Shown: positions 9,338 through 20,526 of the stretch, piece by piece
Layout: each line of letters opens with the position of its first letter
Numbering within the stretch: the first letter of the stretch is position 1
Source: Psychromonas sp. CD1
GTDB taxonomy: Bacteria > Pseudomonadota > Gammaproteobacteria > Enterobacterales > Psychromonadaceae
Assembly: GCF_002239585.1 (NCBI RefSeq)
Contig: NZ_NDFH01000003.1
Coordinates: forward strand, 124,001-188,000
DNA length: 64,000 nucleotides
Reading direction: 5' to 3'
Notes under the pieces: model-generated
Database searches by the model: none
What the model saw: the letters and a program-made list of their open reading frames with translations, nothing else
Told to the model about the DNA's origin: nothing
Position numbers and translations under genes: made by a program

Positions 9338-10975
9338 TTAGAGATTTTTTTCAAGGTTAAATTCTTTTTGTAATTGACTATAACGTTGGCGATGGTCCTG
9401 GGATAAATGCGTATTACGTAATAAGTTAAATTTTTCTTGGCAACTTTTAAGTTGTTCATGGCGGTGAAGTGTTGCTTTATTAAGAAGTTGCTTAAGATAA
9501 ACCTGAATACTATTTAATAGAGCACCTGAATTAAGAGGTTCTAATTGTAGTGCGAGATTGAAAAATTGTATAGATTCTACATAGGCTCTTTTTTTGAATG
9601 CTTGAATACCTTTATTATTATGCGTCTTAAATGCTTTGATACGAGTATCTAAATTACGACCTGTATATTTTTCAATATTTTTTTTTGTAGAAACATCTTG
9701 AATGTTACGCTTTTTGAGCTCATTTAAATAAGGAAATGCATCATCAAATTCACTAATATCAAGTAATGAGAAGACTGTCTCACATAATGTTGTATTATCA
9801 ATGTCTTTTATGGGTGTCTCACTATTATGGATACTTTTTAAAATAAGTCGTTTTGCTTTTAACTGCTCATTTAAAGAAAAAAAACATTTTGCTTGGCAAA
9901 GTAGATTAAACAGATTAAAGTCAAATTTCTTATTTCTACCCTCTTCAAAGCGACTTTGATAAAGTTTAGATTTTACCAATTTCAAAATCAATATTTTATT
10001 GTTGAGTTCTTTTTCAAACTGGGCATGTTCAATAATACTGTGAATATAATTTGCTAAATGACAAGGATCGGGATAAAAAGAATTTCGGCTTAAGACCAAT
10101 ATAGAATGGTAACTATTAATCATTATCTTATATTCATGCATCTCTTTAGCTAAAAGAGCTACTGATTGGTAACGTTCAATACTATGGTTTGTCATATTAG
10201 CCGCGAGAGTTAAAATGGCGAGCGCTTTATCGGTGTCGCCATTTTTTTTATGAGCAAGAGCTAACCAGTGATATGCTTTAATCAGTAAAGGTTTATTTGA
10301 AATAACATCTTGTAGAATGTCGATGGCTTCGCTGAGTTTATTTTGTAAGTAATAGGTTTCGCCTAAACTGATATTGGTTTTCATCAGGGCGCGTTGACTG
10401 ATTAATTGCTTTAAAATTTCTTCTGCTTTAGGGTATTGCTTTGTTGTAATATAAATATCTGCGAGCATATTCTTACAAATCGTACTAAATTTAGACTCTT
10501 TTTGTATTTTTTCATTGCACAGAAAGATTGCTTGCGTATAGTCTTTTTCATTTAATGCTTTTAGAATATTAATTAAAATGTCTTTTTTATACGAGGCTTT
10601 AGCGAGTCTATTGAATAATTGTGTTGGAGAAAAAGGTTTCATTAAATAATCATCAGGGGCTTTTTCTATAGCGCTGAGTACCATTCCTTTAGTGCTATCT
10701 CCAGTAATGATAAAGTATAAAGCATTGAGTGAAATAAGATTATTATTGCGTAAATAGTCGAGTAATTGTATACCATTTTGACCAGCACCTAAATTGTAGT
10801 CAACAAGATAGATGTCAAAAACATTTAAATAAGCACAGCGGATGGCACTGGCTGCATTATTTACACAAGTAATATTTTTAGCACCCTGATTGGTCAGTAT
10901 CGTTTTTAGCATTACATGAAATGCTTGCTGATCATCGACGATGAGTATTTTTTTGTTTTTATAACTAAACATCAT
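9338..10975 (-). CDS. Response regulator with REC domain and TPR-repeat output
   Basis: This 545-aa protein starts with a CheY-like receiver domain (residues 8-125): acidic pair DD at 14-15, phospho-acceptor Asp59 in LVDYNLG, the conserved Thr in IITGDS and Lys in LMKPF. The rest is alpha-helical with tetratricopeptide-like repeats (for example LADIYITTKQYPKAEEIL, YHWLALAHKKNGDTDKALAI and a last one near 465-500). There is no DNA-binding or enzymatic output domain, so signalling probably works by protein contact. REC-TPR proteins of this kind occur in marine gammaproteobacteria; I do not know the partner. No histidine kinase gene is adjacent. Two in-frame ATGs (MMF) give the same protein within one residue. 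Confidence 0.85.
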   Translation of the reverse strand: MMFSYKNKKILIVDDQQAFHVMLKTILTNQGAKNITCVNNAASAIRCAYLNVFDIYLVDYNLGAGQNGIQLLDYLRNNNLISLNALYFIITGDSTKGMVLSAIEKAPDDYLMKPFSPTQLFNRLAKASYKKDILINILKALNEKDYTQAIFLCNEKIQKESKFSTICKNMLADIYITTKQYPKAEEILKQLISQRALMKTNISLGETYYLQNKLSEAIDILQDVISNKPLLIKAYHWLALAHKKNGDTDKALAILTLAANMTNHSIERYQSVALLAKEMHEYKIMINSYHSILVLSRNSFYPDPCHLANYIHSIIEHAQFEKELNNKILILKLVKSKLYQSRFEEGRNKKFDFNLFNLLCQAKCFFSLNEQLKAKRLILKSIHNSETPIKDIDNTTLCETVFSLLDISEFDDAFPYLNELKKRNIQDVSTKKNIEKYTGRNLDTRIKAFKTHNNKGIQAFKKRAYVESIQFFNLALQLEPLNSGALLNSIQVYLKQLLNKATLHRHEQLKSCQEKFNLLRNTHLSQDHRQRYSQLQKEFNLEKNL

Positions 10976-11098
10976 TTACTTGCTCTCTTATTAAGCAGGA
11001 TTTGATATTAACAGTAAATAAGACAGGCTCTACATAAAACAGAAATACAATAAAATACGATGAAGGGCACCATATATTATTACTTTTAAATGTGATAA

Positions 11099-11182
<84 letters not shown>

Positions 11183-11311
11183 TTTCTTACGCAAGGAATA
11201 ATATCAGATTATCCCTAATTGTGAAGCTTAAATGTGAAATAATTTCAAAAAACATTAAATAAAATCAGATTGTTGCCGATATATCTCATGTGTCTCACAA
11301 AGAGTGAATAT

Positions 11312-11854
11312 ATGAATATAGAGAAAAGCACATCGGCTTTGTTAATTAATGAATGGCAACTTGGATCGCAATTAAATATTGCTGTTCAAAATGGAACTCG
11401 TCATAAATTTAATTTATTATTAAGTTTACTCTCTGCAGATGCACGTGATTTCTCACAATTTAATTTGGCACATAATAAAGATGTTCAATTAAAAAAATTA
11501 ACCCTACGTGACGCTTTTCATTTAAAAGAGGTACAACCTTTAATTAATGAAGGGATCTCTTTAACAAATGCTAAAGTATTAAATGAAGATTTACAGGCTC
11601 GGCGTTTTAGTAGCTTACGATTACGTTATTTACTGACTAATGAAGCCTTATTATCAAGGCAGAAGAAAAATGATATAGAAAGTGATGTTGTAGATAATCT
11701 ATCATTGTTAGCCCAGCGCCGTTTAGCGGGAGAGGTCTCTTTATCTGGCGACTTAAGTGAGCAATGTATTACAGGAATAAATTATCAGCTAATGACAGAT
11801 TTACAAGCGATGCAGCTCGAGACAAAACCGATTAAAATGCATAGCCATTATTAA
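11312..11854 (+). CDS. Conserved hypothetical protein (VC2046/SO_2500-like)
   Basis: This 180-aa soluble protein has no signal peptide or membrane segment and is rich in Leu, Asn and Gln. Its look (ALLINEWQLGSQLNIAVQNG near the N-terminus, then a helical LLSLLSADARDFSQF segment) reminds me of the uncharacterised VC2046/SO_2500 family of Vibrio and Shewanella. That is recall only, and no function is known to me. I prefer the ATG at 11312 (MNIEKSTSA) over in-frame starts upstream, because conservation should begin there and an AAGAG stretch precedes it. It is transcribed away from tRNA-Tyr and faces the broken asnB. Confidence 0.7.
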   Translation: MNIEKSTSALLINEWQLGSQLNIAVQNGTRHKFNLLLSLLSADARDFSQFNLAHNKDVQLKKLTLRDAFHLKEVQPLINEGISLTNAKVLNEDLQARRFSSLRLRYLLTNEALLSRQKKNDIESDVVDNLSLLAQRRLAGEVSLSGDLSEQCITGINYQLMTDLQAMQLETKPIKMHSHY

Positions 11855-11968
11855 TACAGGTCATAAAAATAAAGGAAGAGATTGATATTTTCAATAGACA
11901 AGAGTTGATGTTTGGCACTGAGTTTTACCTTCTGCGTTATATAGTGATGTTTAGTATGCATATTCAGG

Positions 11969-13639
11969 TTATTTTACATTATATGCATCATGGTGAATAC
12001 CCGATGCTCGTCCTGAGGAATCTGTGTTTTTCTGGAAACTTGCATCCCAAGATAAGGCTTCAACGGTCGAGCAGGCGACAGATTTACCAAAAGGGACACA
12101 GCGCGCGGCACTTTCAAGCGGGAAATTATTGTTAAATAGATCGCGATAAAAGTAAGCCTCCTTACTGTCAGGGGTGTTAATAGGAAAGTTGAATTTGGCA
12201 TTTTCGAGTTGTAGATCACTCACTTGTGTTTCTACATATGCTTTCAAAGTATCAATCCAATTGTAGCCAACTCCATCAGAAAATTGTTCCTTTTGACGCC
12301 ATAAAATATCTTTAGGTAATTGTCCGGAAAAAGCTTCACGTAAAATATTTTTTTCAATACGCTGACCTTTTATCATTTTAAGTTCTGGATTAGTGCGCAT
12401 GGCTACATCTAAAAACTCTTTGTCTAAAAAAGGTACCCGAGCTTCAATTCCCTATGCAGCCATTGATTTATTAGCACGTAAACAATCAAAAAGATGTAAT
12501 TTATTCAGTTTCCGATTTAATTCGTTATGAAACTCTTTTGCATTAGGTGCTTTATGAAAATATAAATACCCCCAAAATATTTCATCAGCGCCCTCACCAG
12601 AGAGTACCATTTTAATGCCCATCGCTTTTATTTTTCTTGCCATCAAATACATGGGGGTAGCCGCGCGGATAGTCGTGATATCATAGGTTTCTAAATGATA
12701 AATAACTTCTTTTAAAGCATCAATACCATTTTGCACGGTAAAGATAATCGGGTGGTGTATGGTGCCTAAATATTTGGCTACTTTTTCAGCTGCTTTTAGG
12801 TCTGGTGAGCCTTCTAGCCCTACAGAAAAAGAGTGTAATTGAGGCCACCACGCTCCCGAGTTATCATTATCTTCAATGCGTTGTTTAGAATATTTTTGCG
12901 TAATAGCCGAAATAAGAGACGAATCTAATCCACCTGAGAGTAAAACACCGTATGGTACATCACACATCAGTTGACGTTTTACTGCACTTTCAAGGGCGCA
13001 AGCAATGTCTTTCGCACAACCTTGATTATCTTGTACCGCATCATATTGCATCCAATCACGTTGATAGTACTTTGTTGGTACGCCGATTTCACTGTCTAAG
13101 TAATGTCCAGCAGGAAACTCTTGCACTTTCACGCAAACGGGCATAAGCGCTTTCATTTCAGAGGCAATATAAAAGTTACCTTCTTCATCCCACCCCATAT
13201 AAAGGGGAATAATACCCAAATGGTCACGACCAATTAGGTATTTATCCTTTTTCTTATCATAAAGACAAAAGGCAAACATTCCATTGAGATCATCTAAAAA
13301 ATCCACTCCTTTCTCTGCATATAACGCCAGAATAATTTCACAATCAGATTTGGTTTTAAACGGATAATTTATTTTTAATGCAAGTTTCAGCTGTTGATGA
13401 TTATAAATTTCGCCGTTAACAGCAAGGATATGTGTTTTATCGTCATTAAAAAGAGGTTGCGCACCTGTTTCGACATCGACAATAGAGAGACGTTCATGTA
13501 TTAATATTGCTTTATCCGATGCATAGATACCTGACCAGTCTGGGCCTCTGTGGCGTAGCAGTGTTGACATTTCAATCGCTTTTTGACGTAATGTAAGCGC
13601 ATTGCTTTTTATATCTAGTACACAAAAAATAGAACACAT
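11969..13639 (-). pseudogene. asnB: Asparagine synthetase B, interrupted by one amber codon
   Basis: AsnB makes asparagine from aspartate, glutamine and ATP. The N-terminal glutaminase domain (nucleophile Cys2 in MCSIFCVL) and the synthetase PP-loop (LLSGGLDSSLISA near residue 235) are intact for 395 codons. A TAG at 12452-12454 then stops the frame exactly where the family has a Trp before G-V/I-EARVPFLD. The same frame continues without other damage for 160 codons (GIEARVPFLDKEF through the C-terminal AYNVK), so the full span would be 556 aa against 554 in E. coli. One TGG-to-TAG change explains everything: a very young pseudogene, a suppressed stop or a sequencing error. The 395-aa piece alone lacks part of the synthetase domain. 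Confidence 0.92.
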
Positions 13640-13748
13640 AAAGGTTACCTTTCATCTTTTTTATAAGGATTATTTAATACAAATATAATTTGCATTAAAT
13701 AATGCATTTTTAGAATAGCATTTTGCCGAGAAAGATTTTTTCTGCATG

Positions 13749-15395
13749 CTATTTATGTTCAAAATAATCTAAGGGATTTTTATCTGTTTGTAACGCCGAG
13801 TCATCTTTTAATACATCGGCGAGCTCCGCCCAGACATGGCGAGCAAATCCAGCTCCTGCTTCTTCATACATATTAAAAACGGGGGATACGCCTAGTTTTT
13901 CTAATTCTTGTTCATCATCTTTATAATGTGCGAGGGCCGCCACTTTAAAATTATAATGCTCAATTTTAATTAATTGCTCTGCTGCATAACGATTACCATT
14001 ATGGTTGGGCATGGCAAGCAATATTAGTTTTATGTTATCGGTTAACTGTAATTTAGTCCAAAAATCGGAATCAAGTGCATCTCCTGTTATCACTCTACGC
14101 CCTAATTTTTGATGTCTGAGAGTGGTTTGATGATCATAATCGATGCCGATTACTTTTTTACCATAATATACCTTTAGAGCATCATAAGCCCCAACACCGA
14201 TGCGACCCATGCCCATGACTAATATTTGAGCATCGCCTACGCGTACAGGGCGATCATCCTTATGTAAGCGAGTGGCTTGGAAGCGTTTTAAAGAGTGTTT
14301 GTAGCGACTATAAATAGGGTCAGCATATTTGTTGAGTAAAGCTGAAATAATAAAACTCATAGAAACTGCAATGGCGGTAATAGTTAGCCAATCATAGGAT
14401 AGCCAACCTTTATAGGTTGCTAAAGATGCAACAATGAGTCCGAATTCACTGTAATTGGCTAAAGTGAATGCCGCAAATAAAGAGGTGCGAGAGCGTAGCT
14501 TAAATTTTGATAAAGTAAAAAAATAAAGGGATATTTTACCGATTAAAAGACAAGATAGCAAAGTAGCTATCATTAAATGGTCAATATTAGGTAGGCCTTT
14601 AAGACCGATGCTTAAAAAGAAACAAACTAAGAAAATTTCTTTCATATTAAATAAAGCATTGGCCATATCTTTCGCTGTGCGGTGGCTGGCTAATAACATA
14701 CCAGCAATAAGAGCGCCTAAATCGGCATTTAAACCGAGTGGCTCAAATAAGCCAGTCCCAACACCTAGTGCTAAGAAAATACCATATAAAACTAATAATT
14801 CACCATGGCCTGCATTATCGAGTAATTTGAATAAAAGCGGGCGAAAAAGTGGAAGAGTGCAGAGAGATAGAGCCCAAATCGAAGGCAATTCACCGATAGA
14901 TATGGTTAAAAATAGCACCGCAAAGATATCTTGCATGATTAAAATGCCAATGGCAATTCGGCCATAGAGGGAGTTTGTTTCACTTTTAGCTTCAAGAATT
15001 TTAACGGCAAAGACCGTACTTGAAAAGCTAAGTAAAAAGGCGACTAAAATTAAACCTTGAGTATCTAAATGATTAAAAAAGCTTAAACCTAATTGTTTAA
15101 AAATGAATAAAAGAAGACTGTAAAATAGAATGCTACAGAGCATATGAATACTTGCACTGCCCCAAACTTCTATTTTAAAAAGAGTACGGATATTAAGTTT
15201 TAAGCCAATAGAAAAAAGTAATAAAGTCACGCCTAAATGAGCGAGAGTTTGCAGTGCACTTGTTTCTGAAAAACCCAAATAATTAAGTGAAAAGCCAGCT
15301 AATAAAAAACCGACCATAGGGGGGAGGCCGATCAGATTGATCAGCATACCAAAGCTAAAGGCTGTACCAATAAAAAGAAGTAAGCTGTTATCCAT
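13749..15395 (-). CDS. CPA2-type cation:proton antiporter with TrkA-N domain
   Basis: This 548-aa inner-membrane protein of the KefB/KefC/YbaL (CPA2) type exchanges K+ or Na+ for protons. Residues 1-370 hold about 12 hydrophobic helices, including PPMVGFLLAGF and the LGVTLLLFSIGLKLN segment typical of the family. From about residue 388 a Rossmann TrkA-N domain follows (ILVMGMGRIGVGAYDAL, then VIGIDYD and VITGDALDSDFW), which senses nucleotide. It lacks the extra C-terminal TrkA-C domain of some relatives. The upstream region carries a duplicated AT-rich segment. Substrate is not decidable from sequence. Confidence 0.88.
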   Translation of the reverse strand: MDNSLLLFIGTAFSFGMLINLIGLPPMVGFLLAGFSLNYLGFSETSALQTLAHLGVTLLLFSIGLKLNIRTLFKIEVWGSASIHMLCSILFYSLLLFIFKQLGLSFFNHLDTQGLILVAFLLSFSSTVFAVKILEAKSETNSLYGRIAIGILIMQDIFAVLFLTISIGELPSIWALSLCTLPLFRPLLFKLLDNAGHGELLVLYGIFLALGVGTGLFEPLGLNADLGALIAGMLLASHRTAKDMANALFNMKEIFLVCFFLSIGLKGLPNIDHLMIATLLSCLLIGKISLYFFTLSKFKLRSRTSLFAAFTLANYSEFGLIVASLATYKGWLSYDWLTITAIAVSMSFIISALLNKYADPIYSRYKHSLKRFQATRLHKDDRPVRVGDAQILVMGMGRIGVGAYDALKVYYGKKVIGIDYDHQTTLRHQKLGRRVITGDALDSDFWTKLQLTDNIKLILLAMPNHNGNRYAAEQLIKIEHYNFKVAALAHYKDDEQELEKLGVSPVFNMYEEAGAGFARHVWAELADVLKDDSALQTDKNPLDYFEHK

Positions 15396-15434
15396 AAACT
15401 CTCTTAATGGGTTGTTTAATTGATGTATTTTAGA

Positions 15435-15613
15435 GAATAAGTTAGTTAGTCAAAAAATCTTCTTTAATTCTAGTTCTTTTTCTTTTCTTGGTATTGTTTT
15501 TTGTAATAAAGATGTGAATGAAAGAATAAGTTAGTTAGTCAAAAAAATCTTCTTTAATTCTAGTTCTTTTTCTTTTGTTGGTATTGTTTTTTGTAATAAA
15601 GATATAAATGAAG
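15435..15613. repeat. Diverged ~89-bp tandem duplication upstream of the antiporter gene
   Basis: A unit of 89 bp (15435-15523) is followed directly by a 90-bp copy (15524-15613). They differ by one extra A in the A-run, C/G at the CTTGG/GTTGG site, and a GATGTG/GATATA change near the end. The repeat lies in the 448-bp gap between the antiporter (minus strand) and yfaE, so it is probably in the antiporter leader or promoter. The rest of the gap, 15614-15798, is AT-rich; I see no gene or clear site there. Confidence 0.92.
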
Positions 15614-15798
15614 GTAATAGAAAGTTAAATCTTCATTGTAAATATTACATATCAATTGATTTTATACGTTTATGTGATTATAGATGGTTGTTTTAATGTG
15701 ATCCCAATATGATGCGAAATTAGATGTTAATAAATAAATATCCTCTGACGTAGAAGTAATTCGAGAGCTGTATTACTGAAGAGTATAAGGGCATTGTA

Positions 15799-15839
15799 AT
15801 AACAAAGAGCACTGGAAAAATTCCAGTGCTCTTTGTTAT
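15799..15839 (-). terminator. yfaE-nrdB terminator
   Basis: A perfect hairpin of 17 to 19 bp (core arm AACAAAGAGCACTGGAA, 15801-15817, with 15821-15837; loop AAA) lies directly after the yfaE stop on the minus strand. The A/T-rich flanks fit a strong intrinsic terminator. Confidence 0.88.
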
Positions 15840-15843
15840 TTTG

Positions 15844-16095
15844 TTATTTTGTTTGTATTTCAATGGGATGGGTTGCGCGACTGCAACAGGTTAATATTTC
15901 GTTTTTATGTAAATAAACAAGTGGTGGTTGCGTATAGCTAACTTGGCCTTTAAGGAGCAAGCAACGACAAGCCCCACAATAACCATCTCGGCATTGATAT
16001 TCAGGGTTAAGTGCATGTACTTCTAAGTTTTCAAGTAAGCTTTTATGCTTATCAAAGACATAGTTGTGAGCATCTACAGTGCAAGTAAAAGACAT
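15844..16095 (-). CDS. yfaE: 2Fe-2S ferredoxin YfaE
   Basis: YfaE is an 83-aa plant-type [2Fe-2S] ferredoxin that maintains and regenerates the diferric-tyrosyl radical cofactor of NrdB. The cluster cysteines are in CRDGYCGACRC (C-X4-C-X2-C) and LTCCSRA. It is three bases downstream of nrdB in the same operon, as in E. coli, and is followed by a terminator. Its partner NrdB is intact while NrdA is truncated. Confidence 0.93.
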   Translation of the reverse strand: MSFTCTVDAHNYVFDKHKSLLENLEVHALNPEYQCRDGYCGACRCLLLKGQVSYTQPPLVYLHKNEILTCCSRATHPIEIQTK

Positions 16096-16098
16096 CGT

Positions 16099-17244
16099 TT
16101 AAAGTTCAAAATGGCTTAATTTTTCGCTGTCTACTTTACTATCAATTTGCCCTACAAGGTATGAGCTTATTTCAGTTTCTTGCGGAGCAACTTGTACATT
16201 ATCGCTAACTAACCAATGAGTTATCCAAGGGATTGGGTTGTTTTTTATATCAAATGGAGCTTCATATCCAATGGCTTTCATACGTTGGTTACTAATATAT
16301 TCAACGTATTGACATAAAATTTGCTCATTTAAGCCAATCATTGATCCATCTTTAAATAAGTAGGCTGCCCACTCTTTTTCTTGTGAGGCTGCCTTTAAAA
16401 AGATATCACGGCCTTGAGCAAAACACTCAATCGCAATTTCAGCCATTTCAGGATCATCTTTTCCATCTGCCCAAATGTTTAATATTTGCTGTGTTGAATT
16501 TAAATGTAATGCTTCATCACGGGCAATTAATTTAATGATTTTTGCATTGCCTTCAAGTAGATCTCGTTCAGCAAAAGCAAAGGAGCATGCAAAAGAAACA
16601 TAAAATCGGATAGACTCCAATGCGTTAACAGAGCATATGCAAAGGTATAGTTTTTTCTTAATACTGCGCAGCGATAACGGCTCTTCTTCGCCTTTAAGGT
16701 TAATATATTTTACATTAGATTGCTCTAACCCATGTAACTGCATAAATTGTACTGCATGGATCAAAACATCATAATAGTGTGCAATATCAGAGGCACGTTT
16801 CTGGATCTCTTCATTGGTGACAATATCTTCAAAAACTTCACTTGGATCCGTAAATAAATTACGTAAGATATGTGTATAGCTGCGACTGTGAATAGTTTCA
16901 GAAAATGACCATGTTTCTATCCACGTTTCAAGTTCGGGTAATGAGACAATTGGAAGAAATGCTATATTTGGGCTACGACCTTGGATTGAATCAAGTAGCG
17001 TTTGATATTTTAAATTAGAGATAAAAATATGTTGTTCATGACTAGGTAAATTCATAAAGTCAATACGATCTTGGCTCACATCAATTTCTTCAGGGCGCCA
17101 AAAAAAACTAAGTTGTTTTTCAATGAGTTTTTCAAATATCTCAAATTTTTGTTGATCGTAGCGCGCAACATTAACAGAATTACCAAAAAACATGGGCTCT
17201 TTCATTGCATCGTTCGGGATTTTTGAAAAAGTACTATAGGCCAT
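16099..17244 (-). CDS. nrdB: Class Ia ribonucleotide reductase beta subunit
   Basis: NrdB holds the di-iron tyrosyl radical that drives reduction of ribonucleotides by NrdA. The 381-aa length is normal. Ligands and radical site are present: Asp85 (LLDSIQG), Glu116 and His119 and radical Tyr123 (SETIHSRSY), and later EALHLNSTQ. The chosen ATG (17244) follows a GAGGAG ribosome-binding site six bases upstream; an ORF start 11 codons earlier is not supported. The partner gene upstream has lost its 5' half, so this subunit may have no functional alpha subunit unless another nrdA exists. Confidence 0.96.
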   Translation of the reverse strand: MAYSTFSKIPNDAMKEPMFFGNSVNVARYDQQKFEIFEKLIEKQLSFFWRPEEIDVSQDRIDFMNLPSHEQHIFISNLKYQTLLDSIQGRSPNIAFLPIVSLPELETWIETWSFSETIHSRSYTHILRNLFTDPSEVFEDIVTNEEIQKRASDIAHYYDVLIHAVQFMQLHGLEQSNVKYINLKGEEEPLSLRSIKKKLYLCICSVNALESIRFYVSFACSFAFAERDLLEGNAKIIKLIARDEALHLNSTQQILNIWADGKDDPEMAEIAIECFAQGRDIFLKAASQEKEWAAYLFKDGSMIGLNEQILCQYVEYISNQRMKAIGYEAPFDIKNNPIPWITHWLVSDNVQVAPQETEISSYLVGQIDSKVDSEKLSHFEL

Positions 17245-17277
17245 GGGGTGCTCCTCAAGTATGTAGATTAAGATCAA

Positions 17278-17312
17278 GAGAATAAGCGCTGAATATGTGT
17301 ACGCTTACTCTC
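17278..17312 (-). promoter_or_regulatory. nrdA-nrdB intercistronic hairpin
   Basis: On the minus strand GAGAGUAAGCG (17312-17302) pairs with CGCUUAUUCUC (17288-17278) through 11 pairs including one G-U, with a 13-base loop. Pairing is complete only on the nrdA-nrdB mRNA strand. No U-tract follows, so I read it as an mRNA processing or attenuation element and not a full terminator. Confidence 0.5.
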
Positions 17313-17323
17313 TTCAAAAAGGG

Positions 17324-18394
17324 TTAAATTTTACATGCTCCGCCAGCACAGTCATCACTTTCAGCAATAACATTTTCATCGCTAGCACCATCACGGGTAT
17401 TATGATAATACAGTGTTTTTAGACCCATTTTATAAGCGTGTAATAAGTCAGTGAGCAGGGTGGTCATGGAGACCTTTTCTCCTGTAAAACGTTTAGGATC
17501 ATAGTTGGTATTCGCTGAGATTGCTTGGTCGACAAATTTTTGCATTATGCCCACTAAGTTTATATATCCTTGATTATGGGGTATATCCCACAACAATTCA
17601 TAATTTTGTCGATACTTGTTAAATTCAGGTACCACTTGTTTTAATATCCCATCTTTACTCGCTTTAATACTGATAAACCCTCGTGGGGGTTCAATACCAT
17701 TTGTCGCATTTGATATCTGGCTCGATGTTTCCGATGGCATTAATGCAGATAGCGTTGAATTACGTAACCCGTGTTTGACGATATCTTTGCGTAGTGTTTC
17801 CCAATCTAAATGGTATTTTTCATTGCACACACTGTCTAATGATTTTTTATACGTGTCAATGGGTAAAATGCCTTGTGAATAGCGTGTTTCATTAAACTTA
17901 GGACACGCGCCACGCTCTTTTGCTAATTTATTCGAGGCTTTTAGCAAATAATATTGAATGGCTTCAAAAGTCCGATGCGTAAGGTTGTTTGCGCTACCAT
18001 CTGAATATTTTACACCGTTTTTGGCTAAATAATAAGCATAATTAATGACGCCGATGCCGAGTGTTCTACGCGCCATCGAGCTGTTTTTAGCTGCGATAAG
18101 AGGGTAATCTTGATAATCAAGTAGATTGTCTAATGCGCGCACGGCAAGCTCACTAAGAGGCTCTAATTCATCCAGTGATTCAATAGCGCCTAAGTTTAAA
18201 GCTGAAAGTGTACACAGCGCGATTTCTCCCTCTTCGTCCATAATATGGCGTAGAGGTTTAGTCGGTAAAGCTATCTCTAAACATAGATTACTTTGGCGAA
18301 TGGGGGCAACTTTACTATCAAAAGGACCATGCGTATTACAATGATCTACATTTTGAATATAAATTCGGCCAGTATTTTGATTCGGCGTAATCAA
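17324..18394 (-). pseudogene. nrdA: Ribonucleotide reductase alpha subunit, 5'-truncated
   Basis: This is the C-terminal 350 or so residues of class Ia NrdA (about 760 aa). Recognisable sequence starts abruptly at NTGRIYIQNVDHCNTHGPF, equal to about residue 400 of the E. coli protein. What remains includes the thiyl-radical Cys in SNLCLEIALP, the redox Cys in ALCTLSALN, the YY pair of the radical path in LKTLYYHNTRDG and the C-terminal Cys pair CAGGACKI. The ATP cone, the first redox Cys and half of the barrel are gone. The first codons (from TTG) are not NrdA-like, and no start with a ribosome-binding site is visible. fghA begins only about 50 bp away, where the ubiG-nrdA junction would be expected, so an insertion/deletion removed the 5' half. 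Confidence 0.92.
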
Positions 18395-18443
18395 AAGGCG
18401 AATAACGATAATTAATCTTATCCAAGAGATGTTAATAATGTTT

Positions 18444-19283
18444 TTAGCTTTTTAAATAAACAGCATGAAAGCGTAAATGTTCTTCAATAAATGAGCTAAT
18501 AAAATAATAACTATGATCAAAGCCATGTTGCATATTAAAAGTAAGCGGGTAGTTTTTGTTTTTGGCCGCATTAATAAACGTTTCTGGGTTTAATTGTGTA
18601 CTTAAGAAAGGATCATTATCTCCTTGATCAACAAGTATGGGCAATGTAGATCCACTGTTTTTTATTAATTCACTGGCATTATATTGAGACCAATTGTCGG
18701 TATTCTTACCTAAATAAGCGCGCATTGCTTTTATGCCCCATGGACAGTGAAGAGGATCGCAAATAGGGCTAAAAGCACTAGCTGATCGATAGACATTTGG
18801 ATTGCGCAAAGCAAGTACTAATGCACCATGCCCACCCATTGAGTGGCCACTGATGGCGCGTACGCTATTGACAGGAAAATGTTCCTCAATTAATTTTGGT
18901 AACTCATACAAAACATAATCGTACATTTGATAATGAGTATTCCAAGGTGCTTCTGTCGCATTCACATAAAAACCAGCACCCATACCTAAGTCATAGGCTT
19001 TATCATCCGGAACGTCGTCACCGCGGGGGCTTGTATCAGGTACAACAATTGCGATGCCTAATTCAGCCGCTATTTTAAGTGCGCCTGCTTTTTGCATAAA
19101 ATTCTCATCGTTACAGGTCAGGCCTGAGAGCCAATATAGAACGGGCACTTTATTTTCGGGTGTTGCTTGTGGCGGTAAATAAATGGCAAACCGCATCGTA
19201 CAGTGAAGTAATTTAGAAGGATGTGTATATTGTTTGTGCCAGCCATTAAAAGCTTTATTACTGCTAATGTTTTCAAGAATCAT
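18444..19283 (-). CDS. fghA: S-formylglutathione hydrolase
   Basis: This 279-aa alpha/beta hydrolase of the esterase D family hydrolyses S-formylglutathione to formate and glutathione, the second step of glutathione-dependent formaldehyde detoxification. The nucleophile motif is GHSMGGHGAL near residue 150, with Asp and His expected in DNDPF and QHGFDHSYYF. The N-terminus (SSNKAFNGWHKQYTH) is typical. It lies downstream of frmA on the same strand, so the two form an operon. Its 3' end abuts the broken 5' end of nrdA, which marks one edge of a probable acquired block. Confidence 0.95.
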   Translation of the reverse strand: MILENISSNKAFNGWHKQYTHPSKLLHCTMRFAIYLPPQATPENKVPVLYWLSGLTCNDENFMQKAGALKIAAELGIAIVVPDTSPRGDDVPDDKAYDLGMGAGFYVNATEAPWNTHYQMYDYVLYELPKLIEEHFPVNSVRAISGHSMGGHGALVLALRNPNVYRSASAFSPICDPLHCPWGIKAMRAYLGKNTDNWSQYNASELIKNSGSTLPILVDQGDNDPFLSTQLNPETFINAAKNKNYPLTFNMQHGFDHSYYFISSFIEEHLRFHAVYLKS

Positions 19284-19307
19284 CGCAATTTCTCTCTGTT
19301 AAAGGGG

Positions 19308-19339
19308 CTTTCAGTTTTAAATTACTTTAAAACTGAAAG
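19308..19339 (-). promoter_or_regulatory. frmA-fghA intercistronic hairpin
   Basis: A perfect 14-bp inverted repeat (CTTTCAGTTTTAAA, arms 19308-19321 and 19326-19339, loop TTAC) lies between frmA and fghA. No U-run follows on the minus strand, so partial attenuation or mRNA stabilisation is more likely than full termination. Confidence 0.55.
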
Positions 19340-19362
19340 TGTAGATTATTAAGGATTAAGGA

Positions 19363-20520
<1,158 letters not shown>

Positions 20521-20526
20521 TTATGG

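Noticed and set aside
14608-14967. 119-aa plus-strand ORF
   Set aside because: It is antisense to the well-supported antiporter gene and has no independent support.
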